Positions 40,014-49,321 of a stretch of DNA of 64,000 bases are shown in pieces. Below the pieces are notes generated by a model that saw only the letters and a list, made by a program, of their open reading frames with translations, ran no database searches and was not told where the DNA came from. The position numbers and the translations under genes are program-made. Location: assembly GCF_003752175.1 (NCBI RefSeq), contig NZ_RJVF01000014.1, positions 1 through 64,000 on the forward strand. The letters are read 5' to 3'. The first letter of the stretch is position 1, and each line of letters starts with the position of its first letter. Origin of the DNA: Comamonas sp. BIGb0124. GTDB taxonomy: Bacteria > Pseudomonadota > Gammaproteobacteria > Burkholderiales > Burkholderiaceae_C.

Positions 40014-41174
40014 CTACGCAGGATGCGGCTGCCATCCCCTGGTCTGCATTGCCTGCGCTGCAATGTCCCCAGCGTTCGTCGAGGCGTTCAGCATCTTGCG
40101 GATATGGGCGATGTGCGCCAGGGCGGTTTCACGCGATGCCGGTTGCGCAGTCGGTACTGGGTGGTCTTCGGTGCGTGGCGCACCAGCAGGCCGATTCTCT
40201 GCAGCCCGTGGGGCGGCAGAAGTCTCCTTGCGTCCTGCCCACAAGCGGAACTCACCCGCAAATACGCGCTTCACCAAGGCGAAGAAGTAGGCTACGACAT
40301 TGCGTACGGTGCCGCTCTGGCTGCGCGCTTGCAACTCGTCGAGTACTTCCTGGCGGTGCTGTGGCGGAAGCCGCCGCAAGGCTGCCTGCACGTCCTTTTG
40401 CTGATCTGCCTGGGCATTGCTCAGGCAGGGCGGCAAGCTCACCGACTGCGATGCCGAATCGCCGTCGCCTTCGCGCGCGCGGTACGTACGTTCTTTTTTT
40501 TTATACATATACGTCTTATACGTACTGCCCTGCTCAGCCGTCATGTGGCGAGCGTGTCCGTTCTGTTGCGGAACAAGCGTGCTGCCAGCTGAATCGCCAG
40601 ACGATGGCGGTGGGGAGGCTGTCTCGCTCGCCTGCGAAGGCGGGGTAGGGGGCAAATCATCGTCATTGCGGAACTGACCGTGGGTCGCAATGGACGCGGC
40701 TTCAGACACTTGCGCCAGCGTTGCCTGGATGTGGACGGCCACCCGATCCACCTGGTTGTTTTCGTGGCCGATGGAAGATTGCAGAAGCGCGGGCAGGCTG
40801 GCATCGAGCGTGCAAGCCTGTTGGAAGTCGAGGGCGCTTTCGTGAACCTGATACAGCTCGCTGAGTACATGGCCGGTCAGAGGATCGCGGTGCTGGCCTA
40901 CCAGGCTGATCCAGCCCGTCAGCCGAAGCACAACGAGAACGCGCCGGGCCGTCTCGTACCCGGCCCTCTGCCCCAGCGGGGTGGAGGTGAGATAGCGGCG
41001 CAACTGTCCCAGATTCGCCAGCGGGCTGATGCCCTCCGCAGAGCGCAGCATGCGCAGAACCTGCCAACCATTGCGCTCCAGCGGCGTGAGGCGGGCATCT
41101 AGCATGAGCGAGACCGGCGTGGTGAACAGGGCATCTTGCCCCAGCGGGTTGTGGCGGGTGTGGTGGTCTGCCAT
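40014..41174 (-). CDS. STY4528-like ICE protein
   Basis: Protein of 386 residues resembling the STY4528-type pathogenicity-island relocation proteins that sit near the recombinase on SPI-7/PAGI-like elements. The first 120 residues hold the recognisable helix-turn-helix-like block (LDARLTPLERNGWQVLRMLRS, RRVLVVLRLTGWISLVGQHRDPLTG). The middle (about 170-260) is low-complexity Ser/Pro/Gln with a Lys run encoded by eight A residues. The C-terminal half is helical and Arg/Ala-rich. Function is unproved; a role in replication or excision of the element is inferred from location only. Confidence 0.75.
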   Translation of the reverse strand: MADHHTRHNPLGQDALFTTPVSLMLDARLTPLERNGWQVLRMLRSAEGISPLANLGQLRRYLTSTPLGQRAGYETARRVLVVLRLTGWISLVGQHRDPLTGHVLSELYQVHESALDFQQACTLDASLPALLQSSIGHENNQVDRVAVHIQATLAQVSEAASIATHGQFRNDDDLPPTPPSQASETASPPPSSGDSAGSTLVPQQNGHARHMTAEQGSTYKTYMYKKKERTYRAREGDGDSASQSVSLPPCLSNAQADQQKDVQAALRRLPPQHRQEVLDELQARSQSGTVRNVVAYFFALVKRVFAGEFRLWAGRKETSAAPRAAENRPAGAPRTEDHPVPTAQPASRETALAHIAHIRKMLNASTNAGDIAAQAMQTRGWQPHPA

Positions 41175-41331
41175 GAGAGTTCTCCAAGGTCTGGGCCACA
41201 GTGGCCCGTTCCCCTGCATCTCACCGCGTACCGCTCCATGCGTCAGCCAACAATGTGGTCTGCCTCACAACCGTTTTATCCTGCCGTGCTGTCACCGGCA
41301 TCCAGACTGATCCTTCATCCGCGAGGGACGG

Positions 41332-41741
41332 ATGCCTTTAGCGCAGCAGAACCCGCTGCATGCCGGCGGCGTGATCGACCTGAACCGCGACTATGGTGGG
41401 ATGGATGTGCGCTGGCTCGGCTCGTTCGAGCGCTGTTCGCCAGCTTCGGCTGGGTGCCGCCACAGGGCTGGCGCGCTGGCGTCGAACTGTGCGCGCTCAG
41501 CCGCATCCAGGCCAATGACCGGAACACGGCCAGCGCACCCGGCTACGCCGTGACGTCGCTGTACGCGGGCTACGTGCAGCAATGGGATCGATGGGAGTTC
41601 AATGCCTTCGCGCGCGTGGACAACCTGGCGGACCGGCGCTACGCCGGCTCGGTGATCGTCAACGAGGGCAACGCCCGCTACTTCGAGCCTGCGCCGGGGC
41701 GCAACTGGGGTGTGGGCCTTGGTGCGGCCTATAGATTCTGA
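41332..41741 (+). pseudogene. TonB-dependent siderophore receptor, 3' remnant
   Basis: The last 75 residues are the C-terminal barrel of a TonB-dependent receptor (ALSRIQANDRNTAS, FNAFARVDNLADRRYAGSVIVN, ending GVGLGAAYRF with the terminal aromatic). Just upstream, in another frame, is a second receptor-like piece (HAGGVIDLNRDYGGMDVRWLGSF); the frame changes near 41425-41435, probably with an internal deletion. No plug or TonB box remains. The break coincides with the right edge of the integrated element, so the 5' part was likely lost on insertion or deletion. Confidence 0.8.
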
Positions 41742-41786
41742 GTGGAATCGCTCAGGCAGTGAGTTCCGTTCTGAAAAGGTAAGCGC

Positions 41787-42908
41787 CTATTCAATGCTCG
41801 TCCACCAAGTCTGGAACTGCTGCTCCTCGTCGCCCACGCGGATCACCTCTCCGATGCGCGGCGTGAGCAGGCGGTAGGACTTACCGATGCTCGCTGCCGC
41901 AGCGCGCACGAAAGGCTCGTCCCAGGCATGGCGCGCCAGGGTGAAGCGGCCAGCATGCGCCGTCAGCAGCGCGTTCGCACGCAGGATCTCGGCAGCGCGC
42001 GAGGCCTCTTCCGGATTCATATGGATGTCGGCCCAGCGCTCGTTGTACTAGCCGGCGTCCAGTGCAACCAGGTCGAAGCTGTCGAAACGCTTGGCGATGT
42101 TCTCGAAGTGCGGGCCGAAGCCGGTGTCTCCGCTGAAGTACAAACGCCGCTGCGGCGTCTCGACGGCGTAGCTGGCCCACAACGATTGATTCCGGTCCAT
42201 GAAGCGGCCTGAGTAGTGCTGGGCCGGTAGCACGTGGATTTTCAGGTCGGGCGCAAGCTCCACCGTCTGGTTCCAGTCCATCTCGCGGATCTTCTCAGGC
42301 GGATAGCCCCAGTGCGCCAGATGCGCGCCGTTGCCCAGCCCGGCGATCACAACACGGGTTTTGGACAGCAGGCCTTTCATGCTGGAGTAGTCAAGGTGGT
42401 CGTAGTGGTCGTGAGAGATCAGCACGGCATCGACTTCCGGGATGTCCTCCACGCGGTAGATGTTCGTGCCTTCGAAAGCCTTCACCATCCACGGCAACGG
42501 CGCCGCGTAGTCGCTGAACACCGGATCGACCAGCAGGCGCCTGCCGCCCACCTGCACGAAGTACGACGAGTGGCCGAGCCAGACCACGACATCCTGGTTG
42601 CGCGGCAGGGCTGCGAGGTCGGTCTTGATGGCCGGCAGCGGTGCCGGGGGCCTCGGCCGGTCCTTGGTTGCGAACTGGCCCTGGATCACCCGCCATGCGA
42701 AGGCCAGGCCATTGGGGCGCGGCGGGGACGGCACCTCGTTGCGGAAGGCGCCATCGCGGTACTGGGACGAGGCTTGCACGGCGCTGAGTCGCTCACCTTC
42801 CGGCAACTGTCCCAGCGGCTTGTGGAGGTAGGCGCAGGCGCTCAGGCCAAGTACCGTGAGCATGACCAGAGCTATTGCAGCGATGCGCTTCACGGGTAGT
42901 TTGCTCAT
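41787..42908 (-). pseudogene. MBL-fold lipoprotein hydrolase interrupted by an amber codon
   Basis: Metallo-beta-lactamase-fold protein of the NAPE-PLD/UlaG-like group with a lipobox (LSAC, Cys25) and an intact SHDHYDHLDY metal motif. Reading is broken at codon 287: TAG (minus strand, bases 42050-42048) stands where the intact paralogue at 52611-53771 has Gln (LDAGQYDPRWANVHMNPE), a single C-to-T change. After it the frame continues without further damage to 41787 (YNERWADIHMNPEE ... WWTS). The truncated product lacks the last 86 residues, including the probable final metal-ligand His. The lesion looks recent. Confidence 0.88.
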
Positions 42909-43061
42909 ATCAACCTCGCTGGGTTGCCGGGTAGCCCTACCCATGCCGGAGCTTTCCAGCGAGTGAAACAAGTAGACTGGCTACGCAGCAAGTTCACGCA
43001 TGGAGCGGGCATCTCACTGGTCAACGTCATGGCGAACACGGCCTGAGTATTCATGGGCGTT

Positions 43062-45476
43062 CTATCGGCTTTGCGAAGGGAGCGCGTAGGCCACGATCAG
43101 GTCGCCGCGGTTGTCTGCGGAGCGCGCTGCACCGCCTGCGGTGACGAGGACGAACTGCCGGCCGCTTTGCGAGACATAGGACATCGGCGTGGAATTGGAC
43201 CCTACTGGCATCCGGCCTTTCCAGAGCTCCTTGCCGGTGCGGGCGTCCAGCGCACGCAGGTAGAAATCCTGCGTTCCCGCGTAGAACACCAGGCCCGTAA
43301 CCGTAGACAGCGGTCCGCCGGAGGGCGGCATGCCGATCTCAATTGGAAGCGGCAAGCCGAAACCCATCGGCAGTTGTGTGTCCCTTATGGTTCCCATGGG
43401 ACGGCGCCAAACCATCTTTCGATCGACCAAGTCGATGGCGGAGATCATTCCAAACGGCGGTTCGATGCAGGGAATTCCCAGCGGCGACATCATCAGGCTC
43501 TGGCGCACGGCGTACGGCGTTCCCAGTTGGCGGCCGAGCCGCTCGCCGGGTTTGATCTGCTTGGCGACTTCTTCGACGTTCTCGCGACGGATGAGCTGAA
43601 CCCACATCGGCAAACGCATTTCGGCTGCGTACAGCATCCCGGTTCGCTCGTCGATCGCGGCCGTTCCCCAGTTGAAGCCGCCGGTGTCGCCCGGATACTG
43701 CAGGGTCGGATCTGTGCCTGGTGGGGTGAACATACCTTGGTAGCGGGCTTTTCTGAATTCGATGCGGCAAAGCATCTGATCGAAAACTGTCGCGCCCCAC
43801 ATCCGGCTTTCCGATAGCAGATCATCGGCGACCGATGGCATGCCTACCGATAGTGGCTGGGTCGGCGACAGCCAGTCGGATTCGACGCCGCCTGTAGTCG
43901 GAACCGGCACCTCCTCGACTTCGGAGATGGGTGTCCCGGTACGCCGATCAAGTACGTAGACTTGGCCGCTCTTGGTCAACTGAATTACTGCGGGAATGGT
44001 GCCTTTTTCGGTCGGCAGGTCGTAGAGCACCGGTTGCGCCGGAACGTCATAGTCCCAGAGGTCGTGGTGGACGGTTTGGAAGTGCCAGCGGACCTTGCCG
44101 GTTTCCACATCCAGTGCAACGATTGATGAGGCATAGGTCTCTTCTTCCTTCGATCGATACGCGCCCCAATAGTCGGGTGTGGCATTGCCGACTGGTAGAT
44201 AGACTAACCCTAGTTCAGGGTCAGTCGATGCAACCGCCCATACGTTGGGGCTCCCGCGCGTATAGGTTTCGCCGGGTGGGGGCAGCTTGGTTATGCTCGG
44301 GTTGCCGCTGTCCCAAGCCCAGACCAACTCGCCCGTGATTACGTCATAGGCGCGCACGACGCCCGAAGGCTGGTCCGTGCTCAAACCGTCGCGGACAGCT
44401 CCGGTGACGATGATGCGGTTGCGCGAAACGATCACCCCTGCTGTGGGGATGTAGCTGGGATGTGGTCCGAGATCGCCCATGCCGGTCTTAAGACTGACTT
44501 CGCCGTCGGTGCCAAAGCCCTGGCAGCGTTTGCCGGTTCTTGGGTCGAGTTCGATGAGCCGCGCATCCACCGTCGCGAAGACGATGCGCGCGTGGCATTG
44601 GACGGCATCGGTTTCCTTGGTGGTGTTTGCTGACAGAGTCATGGAGACTGCGGCAGCGGGCATGACGCCGGACTTCAACGTGGCGTCTTGCTCTGCTGGC
44701 TGGTAGTAGGCGAGGCTGCGGCAACGATAGCGCCAGCTCTTGCCTTTGCCTTCGAAAAGTACCGGGTCATACCGCCACTTTTCCTGTCCGGTCTCTGCAT
44801 CCAGCGCAATGATTTTGCTGTAAGGCGTGCATGTGTAGACCGTATCGTCCACGAACAGCGGGATGTTCTGGTCCTCGGCGCCATCCTTGACAATATCGCC
44901 CGTATGAAAACTCCAGGCGACCTCCAAATCCTTCACGTTTGCCGGCGTGATCTGTGTGGCATTGGCAAAGCGTGTGCCATATGGGCTGTTGCCATACGCC
45001 AACCATCCATTCGGCGAGGTAGGCGAGGAAGGCGTGAGGTCACGCTCGGGCACCGCATTTGCAACTAGGAAGTGTGGGGAAAACATCGCTGCGAAACCCG
45101 AGGCGCAGAGTACGAGGAAAACGACGGCGACTGATGCGGATGCTTTCCTGAACCTGCCTTCCATAAGTGCCGGCGTGACGACTGCAACCAGAATGCCAAG
45201 CAGCAGGGCCCAGCTCAACCGAGGAATCAGGCCCCAGAAGTACAAGCCGTTCTCCCAACATGACCACAGCACTGTTGTGATGATGATGAGGGTAAACAAC
45301 ACGATAGATCCACGGTGCCTCATCCACAAAAGCACCGAAAAGACAGCCAGCGCCAGGCCGGTAAGGACGTAGTATGGCGAGCCACCGAGAATCGCGAGAT
45401 AGCCTCCCACGGTTAACAGCACCAAGCCTATGAGTCCACTCAAAACGGCCAATATTGGTACCAATTTTTTTCTCAT
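43062..45476 (-). CDS. Membrane-bound PQQ-dependent dehydrogenase, glucose/quinate type (copy 1)
   Basis: Inner-membrane quinoprotein of 804 residues whose catalytic domain faces the periplasm and passes electrons to ubiquinone. Five N-terminal membrane segments (about residues 5-140) are followed by an eight-bladed PQQ propeller starting WLAYGNSPYGTRFA. HHDLWDYDVPAQP carries the catalytic Asp, and the Lys of LTKSGQVYVLD matches the PQQ-binding Lys of E. coli Gcd. AAGGAGA before ATG 45476 is a strong ribosome-binding site. The gene is visibly less GC-rich than its neighbour copy, suggesting separate acquisition. Substrate could be glucose, quinate or another polyol. Confidence 0.92.
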   Translation of the reverse strand: MRKKLVPILAVLSGLIGLVLLTVGGYLAILGGSPYYVLTGLALAVFSVLLWMRHRGSIVLFTLIIITTVLWSCWENGLYFWGLIPRLSWALLLGILVAVVTPALMEGRFRKASASVAVVFLVLCASGFAAMFSPHFLVANAVPERDLTPSSPTSPNGWLAYGNSPYGTRFANATQITPANVKDLEVAWSFHTGDIVKDGAEDQNIPLFVDDTVYTCTPYSKIIALDAETGQEKWRYDPVLFEGKGKSWRYRCRSLAYYQPAEQDATLKSGVMPAAAVSMTLSANTTKETDAVQCHARIVFATVDARLIELDPRTGKRCQGFGTDGEVSLKTGMGDLGPHPSYIPTAGVIVSRNRIIVTGAVRDGLSTDQPSGVVRAYDVITGELVWAWDSGNPSITKLPPPGETYTRGSPNVWAVASTDPELGLVYLPVGNATPDYWGAYRSKEEETYASSIVALDVETGKVRWHFQTVHHDLWDYDVPAQPVLYDLPTEKGTIPAVIQLTKSGQVYVLDRRTGTPISEVEEVPVPTTGGVESDWLSPTQPLSVGMPSVADDLLSESRMWGATVFDQMLCRIEFRKARYQGMFTPPGTDPTLQYPGDTGGFNWGTAAIDERTGMLYAAEMRLPMWVQLIRRENVEEVAKQIKPGERLGRQLGTPYAVRQSLMMSPLGIPCIEPPFGMISAIDLVDRKMVWRRPMGTIRDTQLPMGFGLPLPIEIGMPPSGGPLSTVTGLVFYAGTQDFYLRALDARTGKELWKGRMPVGSNSTPMSYVSQSGRQFVLVTAGGAARSADNRGDLIVAYALPSQSR

Positions 45477-45610
45477 TAATAAGGTCTCCTTAAAAACAGC
45501 ACTTCTCCGCTGACGACAACGTAAGGCAGAGGCCAATCCCCTGTTGGGTCAGGCTCTGCCGCTTCCTTCGATTGCTGGTTTACCCAAGTGATGTCGGCTT
45601 CGCGCCGCTC

Positions 45611-48064
45611 TCATTGCTTCCCTGAAGATAGGAGCGCAAACGCCACCAACTTCGTTCCCGGCTTGGTGCCGTAGGCGGGCCGACCGCCTTCGGCGACCAC
45701 CACGAACTGCCGGCCGCTGACCGGGCTGCGGTAGGTCATCGGCGTCGCGTTGGCACTTGTTGCCAGGCGGCTGCTCCACAGTTCCTTGCCGGTCGCGGTG
45801 TCGAGCGCACGGAAGGAGTGTTCGGCCGCACCGCCGATGAACACCAGCCCGCCGCGTGTAGTGACCGCACCACCCGCAGTGGGCGTGCCGATGGTGATGG
45901 GGAGCATCGTCTTCACCCCCAGATTGAGCGGGCCGATGTCGCGTCCGGTGCCGAAGGGTTTGGACCAGATCGTCTTGCCGCTCACCAGGTCAACGCCCGC
46001 GATCAGCCCCCATGGCGGCGCCGTGCAAGGACTGCCCAGCGGCGAGAGGAACTGCGTCCGGTAGGCGCCATAGGGCGTGTTGAGCATCGGCTGGTCGGTC
46101 TGGCCGCCGGCGTCCAGGCCCGGAGCGATCTGGAAGTTGCGGCGCGTGGTTTCCGCGCGCGTGATCAGTTCGAGCCGGTCGGGCACCTGCGTCCAGTTGA
46201 CGACCATGATGCCGCGGTCGGCGTCGAGGGAGATGCCGTTCCAGTTGACGCCGCCCATGGAGCCGGGCGCGATCACGATGGTCTTGTTCAGCGTGACCGG
46301 GGTGAACATGCCCTCGTAGCGCGAGCGCTTGAACTCGATGCGGCAGATCAACTGGTCCAGCGGCGTCATTCCCCACATGTCCTTTTCGCGCAGCTCGGGC
46401 TCGCGGAAGGCCGGCAGGTCGCTGGATTCAGGCTGGGTGGGGGCCAGCCGTTCGCCCTCGGCGATGCCGCCCTGCGGCACCGGAAGATCACGCACGGTCT
46501 TGATCGGCTCCCCGGTCTCGCGGTCGAGCACGAAGATTTCACCGCGCTTGGTCGGCTGGATCAGCGCCGGGCGCACGCCCTGCGGCGTGGGCAGATCGGC
46601 CAGCGTGGGCTGCGAGGCGACGTCGTAGTCCCAGATGTCGTGGTGGGTGGTCTGGAAGCGCCAGCGCATCCGCCCCGTCTCGGCATCCAGCGCAACGACG
46701 GCGCTGCCGATGTCGTCATCGAACGGCCGGCGCTGACCGCCATACGCATCGGGCGTGGCCCCACCCATCGGCATGTAGACCAGACCGAGCTGCTCGTCGG
46801 CGCTGATCGGCGCCCAACTGTTCGGCAGCGACGGCGTATAGACCTGCCCCTGCGGGGGCGCGCCGATCCGGTCTGGCACGCCGGCGTCGAACGCCCAGGT
46901 CAACTCGCCGGTCACGGCATCGAAAGCCCGCATGACGCCCGAGGGACCGCCCCAGTACTGGCCGTCCGGGATGCCGCCGCCGACCACCACCTTGCCGCGG
47001 ATGACTTGCGGTGCCGAACTGACGTAGAACAGGCCGTGGGGATAGGGTTCGATGCCCTGCTGGAGATCCACGAGGCCCTTGTTGCCGAAGCCCGGGCAAA
47101 GTTCGCCCGTGCGCGCATCGATGGCTGCCAGGGTCGGGTTGTGGCTGGGCGCAAAGATGCGCTCGGCGCACATGCTGCCCTCCGGCGCATCCGGTACCTT
47201 GTAGTAGGCCACGCCGCGGCAGGGCTTGCCGGATGGCTCCTGGCCATCGGAGACGTTGCGCCGCCAGCGCACCTCGCCGGTCTCGGCGTCGAAGGCGTGT
47301 ACGCCGTTGTTGCCGTCGCAGGCGTACAGCGTGCCACCGACCATGATGGGCGTCACCTGCAGCGCGTTCATCTCGCCGGGCACGGTCGCCGTCATCTCGG
47401 CCTCCCAGACCTTCGTCAGGCCGGAGACATTGGACGTGTTGATCTGGTCGAGCGGGCTGAAGCGTGTACCACCCTGGTCGTTGCCATAGGCCTGCCAGTC
47501 CTCGCGCTCGATCGTCGCCAGCGGTTGTGGCAGCGGTCCCGGTGCCTGCGCCTGGACACCGCGCCGCAGCGAGGGAATCTCGGTGTCTTCGCCCAAGCTA
47601 TGGGCGACGCTGCCCACGACCACCGCAGCGACCAGGCCTCCAGCGAAGGTGGCCCCGCCACGTATCCGCCACGGCGCCGGCAACCGCCTGACGGACGGCA
47701 GCAGGAGCAAGGCGGCGAGGACGAACGGGGCGATCAACCGGGGCGCGAGCTGCCAGCCCGAGAAACCGACTTCCCAGAGGCCCCAGGCCACGGTCCAGAC
47801 GAGCATCGCGCCGTAGAGCCACACGCCGCGCGCATCACCCCGCCAGAGCAGCACGGCGCTGACGATGTAGGCCAAGCCGGTGATCAGGTAGTAGAGCGAA
47901 CCGCCGTTGACGGCCAGGATTGCGCCGCCAACCGCAAGCGCCAGGCCGAACGCAAGCAGGATCAGTGCGACGATGCGCCGCGGCCAGGAGCGAGGCGCAT
48001 CGGCGGGTGAGCTTTCGACGTTCGCGCCCCCTGGGGAGCGCTTCGCAGTGTCGGGTGAGTTCAT
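45611..48064 (-). CDS. Membrane-bound PQQ-dependent dehydrogenase, glucose/quinate type (copy 2)
   Basis: Second quinoprotein of the same family, 817 residues, with five N-terminal membrane helices, propeller start WQAYGNDQGGTRFSPL and catalytic HHDIWDYDVASQPTL. The PQQ-binding Lys is in QPTKRGEIFVLDRETG. It is GC-rich like the following genes and diverged clearly from copy 1, so the tandem pair is not a recent duplication. Differences around the active-site loops make different substrates likely. Confidence 0.93.
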   Translation of the reverse strand: MNSPDTAKRSPGGANVESSPADAPRSWPRRIVALILLAFGLALAVGGAILAVNGGSLYYLITGLAYIVSAVLLWRGDARGVWLYGAMLVWTVAWGLWEVGFSGWQLAPRLIAPFVLAALLLLPSVRRLPAPWRIRGGATFAGGLVAAVVVGSVAHSLGEDTEIPSLRRGVQAQAPGPLPQPLATIEREDWQAYGNDQGGTRFSPLDQINTSNVSGLTKVWEAEMTATVPGEMNALQVTPIMVGGTLYACDGNNGVHAFDAETGEVRWRRNVSDGQEPSGKPCRGVAYYKVPDAPEGSMCAERIFAPSHNPTLAAIDARTGELCPGFGNKGLVDLQQGIEPYPHGLFYVSSAPQVIRGKVVVGGGIPDGQYWGGPSGVMRAFDAVTGELTWAFDAGVPDRIGAPPQGQVYTPSLPNSWAPISADEQLGLVYMPMGGATPDAYGGQRRPFDDDIGSAVVALDAETGRMRWRFQTTHHDIWDYDVASQPTLADLPTPQGVRPALIQPTKRGEIFVLDRETGEPIKTVRDLPVPQGGIAEGERLAPTQPESSDLPAFREPELREKDMWGMTPLDQLICRIEFKRSRYEGMFTPVTLNKTIVIAPGSMGGVNWNGISLDADRGIMVVNWTQVPDRLELITRAETTRRNFQIAPGLDAGGQTDQPMLNTPYGAYRTQFLSPLGSPCTAPPWGLIAGVDLVSGKTIWSKPFGTGRDIGPLNLGVKTMLPITIGTPTAGGAVTTRGGLVFIGGAAEHSFRALDTATGKELWSSRLATSANATPMTYRSPVSGRQFVVVAEGGRPAYGTKPGTKLVAFALLSSGKQ

Positions 48065-48110
48065 AGGTTTTCTCCCAGGAGGCGATGGATGCTCTGTTTT
48101 GGAAATTACT

Positions 48111-49262
48111 TCAGCCGCGCCGCAGCGTCACGATGGAAATCTCGCGCGGCACGCCGATGCGCAGCGGCAGCCAGTGCCCCAATCCCGAGTTCACGTCGAG
48201 GTAGGCGTTCCCTTCGCGGTAGATGCCGTGCATGTAGTCGTAAGCGACGATCACCGGCCGCCCGAACAGGCGAACCTGGCCCCCATGCGTGTGGCTGGAC
48301 AGCGTGAGCATCGCCCCCTGCCTGGCGGCAATGGGAAAGAACTCGGGGTGGTGCGAAAGCACGACCAGGGGCTCGCCCGGCGTGGTCTGCGCGAAAGCAA
48401 GCTGGGCGAACCGGCGCATCGCGGCGTCCTGCTCATCGCGCGGCAGCATGTGGCGCCCGTCCGCGGCCAGCGGATAGTCCACGCCGGCCACGCGCAACGG
48501 CACGCCGCGCGGATGCACCTGGATGCTGCTGTTGATCAGCACTTGGATGCGCGGATTGCGGCGCTTGAGGGCGGCGACGACGGCCGCCTCGTTGGGGTAC
48601 TTGTCGTGGTTGCCGAGGATGGAGAGCACGGGCAACGCCTCGCTGCGCTCCAGGGCGTCCAGCGTCGGTTCGAGCTGGTCGAGGTCGTCGATCAGGTCGC
48701 CGGTGATCGCCAGCAGGTCCACCTTGCGGGCATTGACGAGATCCACGGCGGCGGCGAGGTCGGCGGGCTTGATGAAGGGGCCGACATGGACATCGCCGAT
48801 GTTGGCGATGCGCAGGCCGTCCAGGCCCTCGGGCAGACCGCTCACCTGGACCACTTCCTCGCGCACCACGGGGCCGCCGACGGTGCCGAAGCTCACGGCG
48901 ATGCCGGTCGCCAGCAACAGCCCGACGTACACGAGTTGCACCCGTGGGCCACGCGCCTGCGTCCCCGCAGCCGCACGCCGCCCGAGCAGCCAGCGCCCGG
49001 CCAGGAACAGCGCGAAAGGCACGATCAAAAGCACCGCCGTCACCAGTGCACCGACCCAGATGGTGACCAGCCAGCGGCCGGCCTGGCTCCAGACGCCCTC
49101 CAGATCGGGCAGGAACCACCAGACCAGGTGGACGAGCGCGGCCGTCGTCCAGAAGGCCGCCTGGGCCCTCGGCCTGCGCGCGGCCTTGCCACTGGCCAGC
49201 AGGAACAGGCCGACCACGAGGGTCAGCACGAGGGAACGGAAGAAGACGAAGGTCAGGCTCAT
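48111..49262 (-). CDS. Membrane-anchored metallophosphoesterase
   Basis: Protein of 383 residues with about four N-terminal membrane helices followed by a calcineurin-type phosphoesterase domain. The motif set is complete: NIGDVHVG, TGDLIDD, GNHD, SHHPE and SSHTHGG, giving the two-metal centre. It resembles the YkuE/YaeI-like group, whose members act on lipid or nucleotide phosphoesters at the membrane. Substrate unknown. It follows the quinoprotein genes in the same direction 46 bases away. Confidence 0.88.
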   Translation of the reverse strand: MSLTFVFFRSLVLTLVVGLFLLASGKAARRPRAQAAFWTTAALVHLVWWFLPDLEGVWSQAGRWLVTIWVGALVTAVLLIVPFALFLAGRWLLGRRAAAGTQARGPRVQLVYVGLLLATGIAVSFGTVGGPVVREEVVQVSGLPEGLDGLRIANIGDVHVGPFIKPADLAAAVDLVNARKVDLLAITGDLIDDLDQLEPTLDALERSEALPVLSILGNHDKYPNEAAVVAALKRRNPRIQVLINSSIQVHPRGVPLRVAGVDYPLAADGRHMLPRDEQDAAMRRFAQLAFAQTTPGEPLVVLSHHPEFFPIAARQGAMLTLSSHTHGGQVRLFGRPVIVAYDYMHGIYREGNAYLDVNSGLGHWLPLRIGVPREISIVTLRRG

Positions 49263-49321
49263 AGGGGGATCGAACTCTCTCTCTCTTGGGTCATGCCTGC
49301 CGATACGCAGGTTGCTCTGTA

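Larger units (their letters stand above)
33590..41320. mobile_element. Remnant of an integrative (ICE-type) element carrying defence genes
   Basis: Bounded on the left by ychF and on the right by a TonB-receptor fragment. It holds a truncated P4-type integrase fused to a YhcG nuclease, orphan hsdR, a YgjP-like peptidase, a complete tyrosine recombinase and an STY4528-like gene of ICE type. Base composition is less GC-rich than the flanks. Most transfer genes, hsdM and hsdS are missing, so the element looks deleted and immobile. Boundaries are approximate. Confidence 0.75.

Noticed and set aside
40496-40505. Eight-A run in the STY4528-like gene as a programmed frameshift site
   Set aside because: The frame continues intact for the full family length and no alternative product with features is reached.
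42048-42050. TAG as pyrrolysine or other recoding
   Set aside because: No pyrrolysine genes or context are seen, and the paralogue has Gln; a point mutation is simpler.
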